Shown here one piece after another: positions 16,021 through 24,060 of a stretch of 57,327 nucleotides of DNA (its first letter is position 1; every line of letters begins with the position of its first letter). The DNA comes from Armatimonadota bacterium. GTDB taxonomy: Bacteria > Sysuimicrobiota > Sysuimicrobiia > Sysuimicrobiales > Humicultoraceae. The DNA lies in NCBI GenBank assembly GCA_016869025.1, contig VGFA01000016.1, positions 1 through 57,327 on the forward strand. Direction: 5' to 3'. Both the position numbers and the translations under genes were made by a program. The notes beneath the pieces are model-generated. The model was not told where the DNA came from. It was given only the letters and a program-made list of their open reading frames with translations, and ran no database searches.

Positions 16021-18283
16021 CCTCCAGCAGCGCTTGTAGCTCGGCCACACTCCGGACGGCATGCCTGGCAGCGGTGGGATAGGGACCGGCGCCCACCTTG
16101 ATCGTAACGCCATCGTCCGCAAGAGCCATGAAGGCGTCCTCATCCGTGCGGTCGTCCCCTGCGTAGAGCACGGCGCACCGCGTGCGCCAATCCTTGCCCA
16201 GGACGTGCTCCAGCAGCCACAGGGCGGCCTGTCCCTTGTCCCAATCTACCGCCGGCCGGATCTCTATCGCCATCTTCCCGCGCCGGAGCACAAGCTTCCC
16301 GGGGGGCACGCGCCCGACCTCCTCCAGCACGGCTTGGCGGATGGTCTCGATTTGGTCGCGCTGGACCACACGGTGGTAGACGGTGGCGGTGAGACCCCTA
16401 TCCTCAACGGTGGCGCCTTGCACGCCCCGCAGCCGGATCCTCAGTCGCTGACTGCAGGACGCGATGAGGGCCCGAACCTCCGCGGTCTGCCGCCGCTCGG
16501 ACCTCCAGCCCGGACCGGCGATCTCGAAGCCAAGGCTGCCCACATAAGTAATGCCCGTCAGGCCCATACGCTCCCTCAGGTCGTCCAGGGCACGATCGCT
16601 GATGACGGCTACGAGGCACCTCGGACGCTGAGCCAGACGTGCCAGGACCGCGCGCGCCAGCGGAGGCGGGCTCGCATCATCCGGGCGGTCTGAGATCGGG
16701 GCAAGGGTCCCATCGAAGTCCACGAGCACCGCCAGGTGATCACGTGCCGTGACTTGCTGCCGGATCTGCTCCATGTCCGCGAACACGGATCTGGTTGCCG
16801 CCCTGGTGGCCAGCATGCGCGCCGCGGCGCGGAAGTGCTGCTCCATCCAGTGATAGACGTCGTGCTGCTGCAGGTGGCCCCGCATGTGCCGCATGCGTTC
16901 CTGGCGCTCTGCCGGCGGCATGCTCAGTGCCCGTTGCAGTGCTTCGGCGACGCCCTCGGAATCAAACGGGTTGATCGTGAGCGACCAGGGCGCCTCGTCC
17001 GCGGCTCCGGCCAGCTCGCTTAGAACCAGCACCCCGCGGCCGTCCACCTGTGAAGCTATGAACTCCTTGGCGACCAAGTTCATCCCATCCTGGAGGGAGG
17101 TCACCATGCAGACGTCGGCCATCCGGTAGAGCGCCGCCATCCCTGCGGCGGGCAGAGGGCGGGGAATGTGAACTATGGGCTGCCAGGTCTCTGTTCCGTA
17201 GAGCGAGTTGATCCGCTCGATCTCAGCCTCAACGTGGTTCTGCAGGTCGCGGTAGGCCTTGATCCGCGTACGGCTGGGCTGGGACTTCTGAATGAAGATG
17301 AACCGGCCGCGAACACCCGGCTCCTGCTGGAAGAGCACCTCTATGGCACGCAGCCGTTCGGGGATCCCCTTGGTATAGTCAAGCCGATCAACGCCAACCC
17401 CGATGAACCGATCGGCCAGGCGGAAGCGATGGCGCAACCGGGCCATCCACCGCTCACATTCCTGCGATTCCGCCATCCGTCCCCATCTGTCCTGATCTAT
17501 GCTGATGGGAAACGCCTGCACTTTGGTGTAACGCCCGCGGTACTCGACAAGACCTTCGTCTCGGCTCACCTCGGCACCCAGCTCGCGCTCGGCACAGTCG
17601 AGGAAGTTGTCCGCGTGGCGCGGGAGGTGGAATCCCAACAGGTCGTTGGCGAGCAGGCCCTCGATCAGTTCGGTGCTCTGAGGGCAGATCCGGAACACGT
17701 CCCAGGCCGGCCAGGGGATGTGCCAGAAGTGGGACAGGAAGAGGTCCGGGCGGTCCCGGCGCAGGTAGAGAGGGCAAAGCGCAAGATGGTAGTCGTGGAT
17801 CCAGACCAGGGCATCACCGGATACCATGCTCGAGGTCGCGTCCGCGAAACGCCGGTTAACGGTCTGATACGCGGTCCAATTCCGGCGGACGAACCGGGCC
17901 TTCTCCACGGCCAGATGGAAGAGCGGCCAAATGGACTGATTCGCGTAGCCACGGTAGAACTGCTCCACCTCGTCGCCGGTCAGGCGCACTCGCCGCAGGG
18001 CATAGCGCGGAGCTTCGGGTGGAACCTGAATGCAGTCGTGGGCGTCAACAACCTCGAAGTCGGCCTCGCCGCTCCCCCAGGCGATCCACACGCCGCCGGT
18101 GGCCTGCAGGACCGGATCGAGCGCGGCCACGAGCCCCCCGACCGGGCTTTCCACCTCGAGGCCACGCCTGCCCCGGCGATGAGCGTACGGCTCACGGTTG
18201 CTGACAACGATCAGTTGCCGCCCGCCCAGCAGTTCTGGCATGGCGCGTTGGGCCTGAGCGGTTCTTGAGGCCCTCTCGACCAT
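15980..18283 (-). CDS. otsAB: Bifunctional trehalose-6-phosphate synthase/phosphatase (OtsA-OtsB fusion)
   Basis: This protein of about 767 residues has two catalytic domains. Residues about 10-480 are a GT20 synthase (LIVVSNREPYAHRR start, WIHDYHLALCPLYLRRDRPD, GVDRLDYTKGIPERL, DGMNLVAKEFIAS), which makes trehalose 6-phosphate from UDP- or ADP-glucose and glucose 6-phosphate. Residues about 505-750 are a HAD phosphatase (VLVDFDGTLAPISDRPDD nucleophile Asp pair, IEIRPAVDWDKG, YAGDDRTDEDAF) that removes the phosphate. Both active sites look intact. I chose ATG 18283, 4 nt after the stop of the upstream BrkB-like gene, so the two are coupled. Trehalose serves as an osmo- or desiccation protectant. 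Confidence 0.93.
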   Translation of the reverse strand: MVERASRTAQAQRAMPELLGGRQLIVVSNREPYAHRRGRRGLEVESPVGGLVAALDPVLQATGGVWIAWGSGEADFEVVDAHDCIQVPPEAPRYALRRVRLTGDEVEQFYRGYANQSIWPLFHLAVEKARFVRRNWTAYQTVNRRFADATSSMVSGDALVWIHDYHLALCPLYLRRDRPDLFLSHFWHIPWPAWDVFRICPQSTELIEGLLANDLLGFHLPRHADNFLDCAERELGAEVSRDEGLVEYRGRYTKVQAFPISIDQDRWGRMAESQECERWMARLRHRFRLADRFIGVGVDRLDYTKGIPERLRAIEVLFQQEPGVRGRFIFIQKSQPSRTRIKAYRDLQNHVEAEIERINSLYGTETWQPIVHIPRPLPAAGMAALYRMADVCMVTSLQDGMNLVAKEFIASQVDGRGVLVLSELAGAADEAPWSLTINPFDSEGVAEALQRALSMPPAERQERMRHMRGHLQQHDVYHWMEQHFRAAARMLATRAATRSVFADMEQIRQQVTARDHLAVLVDFDGTLAPISDRPDDASPPPLARAVLARLAQRPRCLVAVISDRALDDLRERMGLTGITYVGSLGFEIAGPGWRSERRQTAEVRALIASCSQRLRIRLRGVQGATVEDRGLTATVYHRVVQRDQIETIRQAVLEEVGRVPPGKLVLRRGKMAIEIRPAVDWDKGQAALWLLEHVLGKDWRTRCAVLYAGDDRTDEDAFMALADDGVTIKVGAGPYPTAARHAVRSVAELQALLEAIWSWVQPPVSPC

Positions 18284-18287
18284 GACC

Positions 18288-18959
18288 CTATTCACCTGCG
18301 GGAGATAGGGGCGCCCGGCATCGCGCGATTTCGGCGCCGATCAGCAGGATGGTCGCCGTGACGTACGTCCACAGTAGGAAGATGACGACCCCGGCCATGG
18401 AGCCGTACACGAGCTGGTACTGGGCGAACAGCGCGAGGCCCCAGAACGCGGCGTGCCTCGCCACTTCAAACAGAACGGCGGCGATGAGCGCGGCGGCCTC
18501 CCGGGCCGGGCCGGCCAGCACGAGGTCGTGAAGCCGTCCTGAGAGAGGGATCCGCCACCCCAGCCCCGCCAGGATGGACAGGCCCACGGAGATGATGGCC
18601 AGAGCGCCCAGGACTCCGGCAAGCGCCAGGGTCGTCCCGGCCTCGAGCAACTTCCTCTGCCAGAACGGACGGCTCCGCTTCACGTCCCAGATCCGGTTTA
18701 GAGTGTGGCGCACCGCGCCGACCGCCGCGGATGACGACCACAGATAGGCGAAAGCCGCCACTACCCCGACCGGGCCGCGCAGTCGAATGGCCTCCCGCAC
18801 GTTCTCGAGAATCACCGCGTGTGCCCTCGGTGGGAGATAGGCACGCAACGTTTCCTGGATCGCGGATTGAACCCGCTCGTGCTCCAGGAAGTGCGTCGAG
18901 ACCGCGAACGGGCAGTCGTCTTCGAGAAAGCTGTCATACGTCGCGCGGATGAGACCCAC
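18288..18959 (-). CDS. Shortened YihY/BrkB-family membrane protein
   Basis: The sequence is clearly BrkB-like: LIRATYDSFLEDDCPF at the start, FAYLWSSSAAVGAVRHTLNR in the middle, and QYQLVYGSMAGVVIFLLWTY near the end. It is only 223 residues against about 280-300. The family's first-helix motif (AAAxAYYxLxSLxPLL) is absent between CPF and AVSTHFLEHERV. The segment before AALIAAVLFEVARHA lacks the helix and LYRxxPN motif normally there. Both gaps are in frame. The GTG at 18959 overlaps the last base of the ggt stop (TAGTG), so translation is coupled to ggt; a longer upstream frame is shadow. Either a reduced protein with fewer membrane passes or a decaying gene. Confidence 0.75.
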   Translation of the reverse strand: MGLIRATYDSFLEDDCPFAVSTHFLEHERVQSAIQETLRAYLPPRAHAVILENVREAIRLRGPVGVVAAFAYLWSSSAAVGAVRHTLNRIWDVKRSRPFWQRKLLEAGTTLALAGVLGALAIISVGLSILAGLGWRIPLSGRLHDLVLAGPAREAAALIAAVLFEVARHAAFWGLALFAQYQLVYGSMAGVVIFLLWTYVTATILLIGAEIARCRAPLSPAGE

Positions 18960-20578
18960 TAGAGTCCTATCGCGCAGCCGTCCACGCGCGGATCCGAGGC
19001 GCCCAGGTATGCCCCGCGCGTGTGGTCTACCAGAATCGCCTGGGCCCCGCCGCCGCCTTCGGGCGAGGCCGCGAGGAGGACACGGTGGCCCCTCCGTTCC
19101 AGCTCGATGAGGGTCTCCGGAGGGAAGCCCTCCTCGACGCGCAACTCGAACTGCGACCCGAGCGTCGCCGGATCGGTGCCTGGGAAGCTGTGCCAGCGCG
19201 GGGCCTCGACCGCCTGCTGCGGGCTCATCCCGGACTCGACCAGGTTGAGAAGGATCTGCAGGCACCACTGCGGCTGCGCGTCCCCGCCGGGTGTGCCCCA
19301 GGCCAGCCAGGGCATTCCACCGCGAAACGCCATGTAGGGGGTCAGAGTGTGCATCGTTCGCTTGCCGGGCGCGATGCGGTTGGGGTGCCCGGCTTCCAGG
19401 GTGAACCCGCGGCCTGCGCGGTTGTTTAGCAGGATGCCGGTTCCCTCAACGATCTCGCCGCAGCCAAAGGCAGCCGACAGACTCGTGATGTACGAGACGA
19501 GGTTTCCCTCACAGTCGGCCACGCAGAAGTAGGTTGTGTTTCCTGACTCCTCGGCGGGCAGGCCGCCCGCGCGGGCCTGCGCAGCCTGGCTCCCGTGGAC
19601 TTCCTCTCGCCGGCGGGCCGCGTACCCTTTGTCGAGCAGCGCGCCGACCGGGTTGCGGACGAGCAGCGGGTCTCCCAGGTAGGCCAGGCGGTCGGCATAG
19701 GCGATCTTCTTGGCCTCTACGGCCCTGTGGATGGCGTCGGGCGAATCCCAGCGCCCGGGCTCAAAACCCTCAAGGATGTTCAACATCTCGAGCAGCAGGA
19801 TCCCCTGTGACGGAGGCGCAGTTGCGTAGACGGTCAGGCCGCGGAACGTGGTGCTTGGGGGCTCGTGCACATCCACGGCGTACCCGGCGAAGTCGCCGGC
19901 GGAGAGCAATCCTCCGTGGGCGCGGCTGTACGCGCCGATTGCCTCGGCGATCGGCCCTTCGTAGAACGCCTCAGAACCGCCTGCGGCCACCATCCGCAGC
20001 GATGCGCCGAGATCGCGCTGGACAAGGATCTCGCCTTCCTCCAGGGGCCTGCCGCGAGGCAGGAACACTGCCGACGAGGAGGGATACTGGGCGATCACGG
20101 GCGTGGCTTCGCTGTACCAGAGGGCGACCTTCCGCGTCACCGGCACACCCTCTTCGGCATAGCGGATCGCCGGCTCCAGAAGTCTGCGGAGGGAGAACCG
20201 GCCGCTGCCCCATCGGGTCAGGGCCTCATCCATCGCTCGAACCGCTCCGGGCACCGAGACCGCCAGCATACCCCGGAGTGGCATCCTCAAATGGCCCTGC
20301 CTGACGAAGAACTCGCGCAACGCGCCCGCGGGCGCGGGGCCGCTGCCGTTGAGCCCCCAGACGCGCCCCTTGGGCTTGTAGTAGACCAGCATGAAGGTGT
20401 CGCCGCCGAGCCCGCTCATCATCGGTTGTGCCACGCCCAGCACCGCCGCCGCGGCCACCGCGGCGTCCACGGCGTTGCCCCGGCCTGCCAGAACCTCCAG
20501 GCCCGCAGCCGTCGCGAGCGGGTGACCCGTCGCGATGGCCGCGCGTCGCGCGATCACGGTCGAGCGTCCCGTACGCAT
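18959..20578 (-). CDS. ggt: Gamma-glutamyltranspeptidase family Ntn hydrolase
   Basis: This 539-residue proenzyme shows the GGT pattern: AIATGHPLATAAGLEVLAGR, GGNAVDAA-like GRGNAVDAAVAAAA, MSGLGGDTFMLVYY, and the autocleavage site ESGNTTYFCVAD, where the first Thr becomes the catalytic N-terminus of the small subunit. Later come NNRAGRGF and GTPGGDAQPQ. The family hydrolyses or transfers gamma-glutamyl groups of glutathione and related amides, and some members act on cephalosporin acyl groups. No signal peptide is evident, so it may be cytoplasmic. Start ATG 20578 (GTG 20584 possible). It is the first gene of a ggt-brkB-otsAB operon. Confidence 0.9.
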   Translation of the reverse strand: MRTGRSTVIARRAAIATGHPLATAAGLEVLAGRGNAVDAAVAAAAVLGVAQPMMSGLGGDTFMLVYYKPKGRVWGLNGSGPAPAGALREFFVRQGHLRMPLRGMLAVSVPGAVRAMDEALTRWGSGRFSLRRLLEPAIRYAEEGVPVTRKVALWYSEATPVIAQYPSSSAVFLPRGRPLEEGEILVQRDLGASLRMVAAGGSEAFYEGPIAEAIGAYSRAHGGLLSAGDFAGYAVDVHEPPSTTFRGLTVYATAPPSQGILLLEMLNILEGFEPGRWDSPDAIHRAVEAKKIAYADRLAYLGDPLLVRNPVGALLDKGYAARRREEVHGSQAAQARAGGLPAEESGNTTYFCVADCEGNLVSYITSLSAAFGCGEIVEGTGILLNNRAGRGFTLEAGHPNRIAPGKRTMHTLTPYMAFRGGMPWLAWGTPGGDAQPQWCLQILLNLVESGMSPQQAVEAPRWHSFPGTDPATLGSQFELRVEEGFPPETLIELERRGHRVLLAASPEGGGGAQAILVDHTRGAYLGASDPRVDGCAIGL

Positions 20579-20620
20579 GGTCACCAATCCCTCACCGGGC
20601 GATTCACCCTGGGCGCCGGG

Positions 20621-20681
20621 CACTCCTGCGATCGGGCACTCGTGTGGAGGCCACTCGCGCGGAAGCCACTCGTGCGAAGGG
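20621..20681. repeat. Degenerate 15-bp tandem repeats in the ggt/membrane-gene divergent region
   Basis: Units beginning CACTCGTG or CACTCGCG follow each other at 20637-20651, 20652-20666 and 20667-20681, and a looser 16-bp copy precedes them at 20621-20636. They fill much of the 135 bp between the starts of ggt and the plus-strand membrane gene. They may be operator-like sites or a slipped-strand expansion. Confidence 0.6.
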
Positions 20682-20713
20682 AGCAAGCGCGCCGAAGTCG
20701 AACTGCGCATCCA

Positions 20714-21100
20714 ATGGCGCGGCTCTACTGCCTGACAGCCGGAATCGTTCTTCTACTGCTGGGGTCCCTCGCCCAGGGGTCCAGACCCTTCCACGTGGTC
20801 AGCGGCGCGGTGCTGGTCTGTCTGGGCGCGGCTGGCTGGGGAGTCCGGATGGCGGCGCAGACCGCGGGGCTGGTCTACACCCTCGCGGCGCTCCTCGGGT
20901 TTCTCAGCACGCTCCTGATGGGAGGCAGGATCCCGGTAGTGGGCACCCAGGCGGTCGGCCTCTATGACCTGGCGTACCTGGCTATCGGCGGGATGGGCCT
21001 CTGGACCGGCTTCCGCGCGCAAAGGGGCAGAGGTGACGCAGCGGGCAGGCCGGGCACAACGGCTGCCGCGCCCGGCAGATCTCCCGACCCAGATAGATAG
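20714..21100 (+). CDS. Small four-helix membrane protein, unknown function
   Basis: This 128-residue protein has four likely membrane segments (about 4-20, 27-44, 46-68, 80-98) and a Gly/Ala/Pro-rich basic tail. I recognise no family with certainty; it resembles small DUF4383-like proteins in layout. The start is ATG at 20714, where the hydrophobic region begins; the frame is open far upstream only as a shadow of ggt. The last 119 nt overlap the convergent endonuclease III gene, whose Fe-S region is coded on the other strand, so the tail of this protein is constrained by that gene. Confidence 0.6.
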   Translation: MARLYCLTAGIVLLLLGSLAQGSRPFHVVSGAVLVCLGAAGWGVRMAAQTAGLVYTLAALLGFLSTLLMGGRIPVVGTQAVGLYDLAYLAIGGMGLWTGFRAQRGRGDAAGRPGTTAAAPGRSPDPDR

Positions 21101-21662
21101 CCCGTAGCGAGAAGTCCGACCACTGGCCGCGATCCAGAAGCCGCATCAGGTCCTGCTCGATCTTCGCAGGATCGTCGTGCGCGGTGAAGCCAAGGCGCCG
21201 GCTGATGCGCCGCACGTGCGTATCTACTACGACGCCGGGCACGCCGAAGACCCCGCCGAGGATCACGTTTGCGGTCTTGCGCCCTACGCCCGGGAGTTCC
21301 AGCAGTTCCTCCATAGTCCGTGGCACAACACCGCCGAACTTCTCGTCCAGCATCCTGGCCATGCGCGCGATCGCACGCGCCTTCTGCCTGTAGAAGCCCG
21401 TTGGGTGGACCAGCGCCTCCAGTTCGGATTGGTCTGCGGAGGCGAACTCCGCCGCCGTCCGGTATCGGGCGAACAGCGCGGGCGTAACCCTGTTGACCTG
21501 ATCGTCGGTGCACTGCGCCGATAGTATCGTCGCCACCAGCAACTGCAGCGGGTTGTGGTGCCGAAGCGGCAGGCGGGTCACCGGGTAGCGCTCGCCCAGG
21601 ATAGCTGCGATCTTGGTGGCGCGGCGCCGGAGGGCAGTCAGTGTTGCGAGCCGCTGTGGCAT
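20982..21662 (-). CDS. nth: Endonuclease III, base-excision repair glycosylase/AP lyase
   Basis: This 226-residue protein has the helix-hairpin-helix LPGVGRKTANVIL with the catalytic Lys, and the catalytic Asp in VVDTHVRRISRRLG. It ends with a [4Fe-4S] motif C-x6-C-x2-C-x5-C (CRARQPLCPACPLRHLC). It removes oxidised pyrimidines from DNA and nicks at abasic sites. HNPLQLLVATILSAQCTDDQ is the conserved first helix pair. I chose ATG 21662; the longer frame upstream lacks homologous content. The 3' end overlaps the convergent membrane-protein gene. Confidence 0.95.
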   Translation of the reverse strand: MPQRLATLTALRRRATKIAAILGERYPVTRLPLRHHNPLQLLVATILSAQCTDDQVNRVTPALFARYRTAAEFASADQSELEALVHPTGFYRQKARAIARMARMLDEKFGGVVPRTMEELLELPGVGRKTANVILGGVFGVPGVVVDTHVRRISRRLGFTAHDDPAKIEQDLMRLLDRGQWSDFSLRAIYLGREICRARQPLCPACPLRHLCPFARGSRSRGPSRR

Positions 21663-21811
21663 GACCGCGTGCCGATTCGCCGGCGCATCGGATCGTTCCT
21701 GCCGCAGGGTGTTGCGCCGACGGGAGGTCTGTTGAAGGCGGACGGTGTATAGAGTGCTGCAACAGGGCGGCTTCCGGATAGCGCCGAACACCCGCACGAG
21801 AGGAGTCCCAG

Positions 21812-22903
21812 ATGCCCGACACCGACCGCGTCACCCGCACGCGTGCCCAGATGAGATCTGCCGGGGTGGACCTGCTGAGTTTGCCGCCGGGCGACGACAT
21901 GTACTACCTGCTCGGCTTCACCCCGCATGCGGACGAGCGGCCGTGCTACCTCTTCCTGACAGGTAACGACGCGATATTCCTCGTGCCCGAACTCAACGCC
22001 GGGGAGGCGCGCGCACACGTTGACCCGCCCTTCCTCACCTACACCGATGCCGAGGGCCCCGGGACGGTGCTGCGCGAGGCGCACAACCGGCTGGGCGATC
22101 CTGAACGCATCTGCGTCGGCGACACGATGCGGGCCGACTTCCTGTTGCTGCTCCAGGAGCGGTGGACAAAGAGCGTCTTTGCTTCCGGCGCTGAGGTGAT
22201 GGCGCCGGTGCGCATGATCAAGACATCCGAGGAGATCGCGCTGATGCGCCGGTCCGCGGCCGCGGCAGACGTGGCCGTGGACGCGGCCTTCGCGGCCTGC
22301 CGTCCGGGCACAACAGAGACCGCAGTCGCCCGAGCGGTCGCGGGCGCGTTCGCCGAGCAGGAGGTGTCGCAGCCCGGGATGGCGATCGTGGGAAGCGGGC
22401 CGAACTCTGCCTACCCCCACCACCGGTCGGGCAGCCGGGGCCTGCGGGAAGGCGAGCCAGTCCTGGTGGACCTGGGCGGCCGCCTCGAGGGCTACATGTC
22501 GGACATCACCCGCATGGCGTACATCGGCGAGCCCTCGGCGCGCTACCGCGAGGTGCACGCGATCGTCGAGCACGCGGTGCGCGCGGGAATGGTCGCGGTC
22601 AGACCCGGCACCCCGCTCTCAGCCGTTGACAGGGCGGCGCGCGCGGTGATCGAGAGTGCCGGCTACGGAAGGCAGTTCACCCACCGCACCGGCCACGGCA
22701 TCGGGCTAACCGGTCATGAACCGCCCTCGGTCACGCACACCAACGATCTACCGGTGCAGGAAGGGATGATGTTCAGTGTCGAGCCGGGGATCTATCTCGA
22801 AGGCGAGTTCGGGGTCCGCCTGGAGGAGATCGTGGTCGTGACCGCGCGGGGCGCGGAACGGCTGAGCATGCTGCCGCGCGAGGTGCGGGTGCTGCCGGCT
22901 TGA
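21812..22903 (+). CDS. M24-family metallopeptidase (Xaa-Pro aminopeptidase/dipeptidase type)
   Basis: This 363-residue pita-bread peptidase has all five metal ligands in place: Asp in VLVDLGG, Asp in GYMSDITRM, His in TGHGIGLTGHEP, Glu in FSVEPGIYLEG and Glu in VRLEEIVVV. The N-terminal creatinase-like domain (about 1-130) is also present. It cleaves the N-terminal residue before proline, or Xaa-Pro dipeptides. The ATG at 21812 follows GAGAGGAG. It is first in a three-gene overlapping operon with an exported M14 carboxypeptidase and a PLP enzyme, which suggests peptide use. nth is divergent 149 bp away. Confidence 0.92.
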   Translation: MPDTDRVTRTRAQMRSAGVDLLSLPPGDDMYYLLGFTPHADERPCYLFLTGNDAIFLVPELNAGEARAHVDPPFLTYTDAEGPGTVLREAHNRLGDPERICVGDTMRADFLLLLQERWTKSVFASGAEVMAPVRMIKTSEEIALMRRSAAAADVAVDAAFAACRPGTTETAVARAVAGAFAEQEVSQPGMAIVGSGPNSAYPHHRSGSRGLREGEPVLVDLGGRLEGYMSDITRMAYIGEPSARYREVHAIVEHAVRAGMVAVRPGTPLSAVDRAARAVIESAGYGRQFTHRTGHGIGLTGHEPPSVTHTNDLPVQEGMMFSVEPGIYLEGEFGVRLEEIVVVTARGAERLSMLPREVRVLPA

Positions 22904-24060
22904 ACCCGCGTATCCTGGCACCGGGTCCGCTCCTGGTACCGGGCCTGCTCCTGGCCGGGCTGACCCTCGCCGTCATCGCCGCCTGCATCCCCACGGGCAC
23001 GAGCGCCCTTGCCGGATCGCGCGCACAACCGCAGGAGGCCTTCTACCCTTCGTACGAGCAGATCGTCGCCCGCCTGTCGCGGCTGCAGGCCGGCCTTCCG
23101 GATATCGTGCAGGTGCGCGAGATAGGGCAGAGCTCCCACGGCAAGCCGATCCTCGCGGTCAAGATCTCGGACAACGCGACGCGCGAGGAAGATGAACCGG
23201 CCTGGCTGTTCCTGAGCGTCGTCCACGGCCGAGAACCGCTGGGGCTCAAGATCACGCTCGGGCTCATACACGATCTGACACGCGGCTACGGAGTTGACCA
23301 GGAGATCACCGATTGGATCAACGCCTACGAGATCTGGTTCGTGCCGGTGCAGAACGTGTACGGGTACGAGACAAACCGACGAAAGAACGGCGATAACCCC
23401 GGTGTGGACCTGAACCGCAACTACGACTTCCGCTGGGATCGGTGCGTCGTATACCAGCCGCAGTGCATTGACCCGGCGTCGTCGTACTACGCAGGTGTTG
23501 CGCCGTTCTCAGAGCCCGAGACACGGGCGGTGCGCGACCTGGCCCTGGAGCAGCGGCCGCGCTTCGGCGTGGACTTCCACCAGGGCAACCCGTACCCGCA
23601 GAGTGAGATCATGCGGCCCTGGAGTACAGGCCGGGCAGAGGACCGCGTGCTTCCGCCTCCGGACCAGGGCACGCTGCTGGTTGTGGCAGGCGAGTTGGGC
23701 CGGTGGATTGCCGACGCCAGGCAACAGGGCGGCTTCTGCCGATCGGACTCACCGATCTTTGACCCCGCGGTGTGCCGGGCTCCCCAGATGTCGCTGCTGG
23801 CGCCGATGGGCCAGTCATCGAACTGGCACCACGCCACCTCGGGTACGTTCCACTACGTCATCGAGATCTCGCAGCGCCTCTACAACGACCGGTACTTCTA
23901 TACCCCAGACCCAGCCGACGACGACCTGCGCTCGCTGCAGCAGGCCGAGGAGTACATCCGCACTCACACCACCGCGCTGCGGGAATGGCTGCGGTGGTTC
24001 CTGCGCGGCAGGGAAGGCGAGGACTTCATCTATCGCGCGCTGCCCCCAAGAACGCCATGA
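22900..24060 (+). CDS. Exported M14-family zinc carboxypeptidase
   Basis: This 386-residue protein has an N-terminal hydrophobic export segment (residues about 8-40, with a Cys that could be a lipobox, VIAACIP). The M14 zinc ligands follow: HGREPLG (HxxE) and the third His in FGVDFHQGN. The substrate-binding segment is NPGVDLNRNYDFRW, and the catalytic Glu is in FHYVIEISQR. It removes C-terminal residues from peptides outside the cytoplasm. The start is TTG at 22900, overlapping the upstream TGA by 3 nt; no better start lies nearby. It shares an ATGA overlap with the next gene. Confidence 0.9.
   Translation: MNPRILAPGPLLVPGLLLAGLTLAVIAACIPTGTSALAGSRAQPQEAFYPSYEQIVARLSRLQAGLPDIVQVREIGQSSHGKPILAVKISDNATREEDEPAWLFLSVVHGREPLGLKITLGLIHDLTRGYGVDQEITDWINAYEIWFVPVQNVYGYETNRRKNGDNPGVDLNRNYDFRWDRCVVYQPQCIDPASSYYAGVAPFSEPETRAVRDLALEQRPRFGVDFHQGNPYPQSEIMRPWSTGRAEDRVLPPPDQGTLLVVAGELGRWIADARQQGGFCRSDSPIFDPAVCRAPQMSLLAPMGQSSNWHHATSGTFHYVIEISQRLYNDRYFYTPDPADDDLRSLQQAEEYIRTHTTALREWLRWFLRGREGEDFIYRALPPRTP

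Noticed and set aside
18960-19268. Arg/Gly-rich extension before the BrkB-like protein
   Set aside because: It is out of frame with ggt on the same strand, low in complexity, and TAGTG coupling at 18959 gives a natural start.
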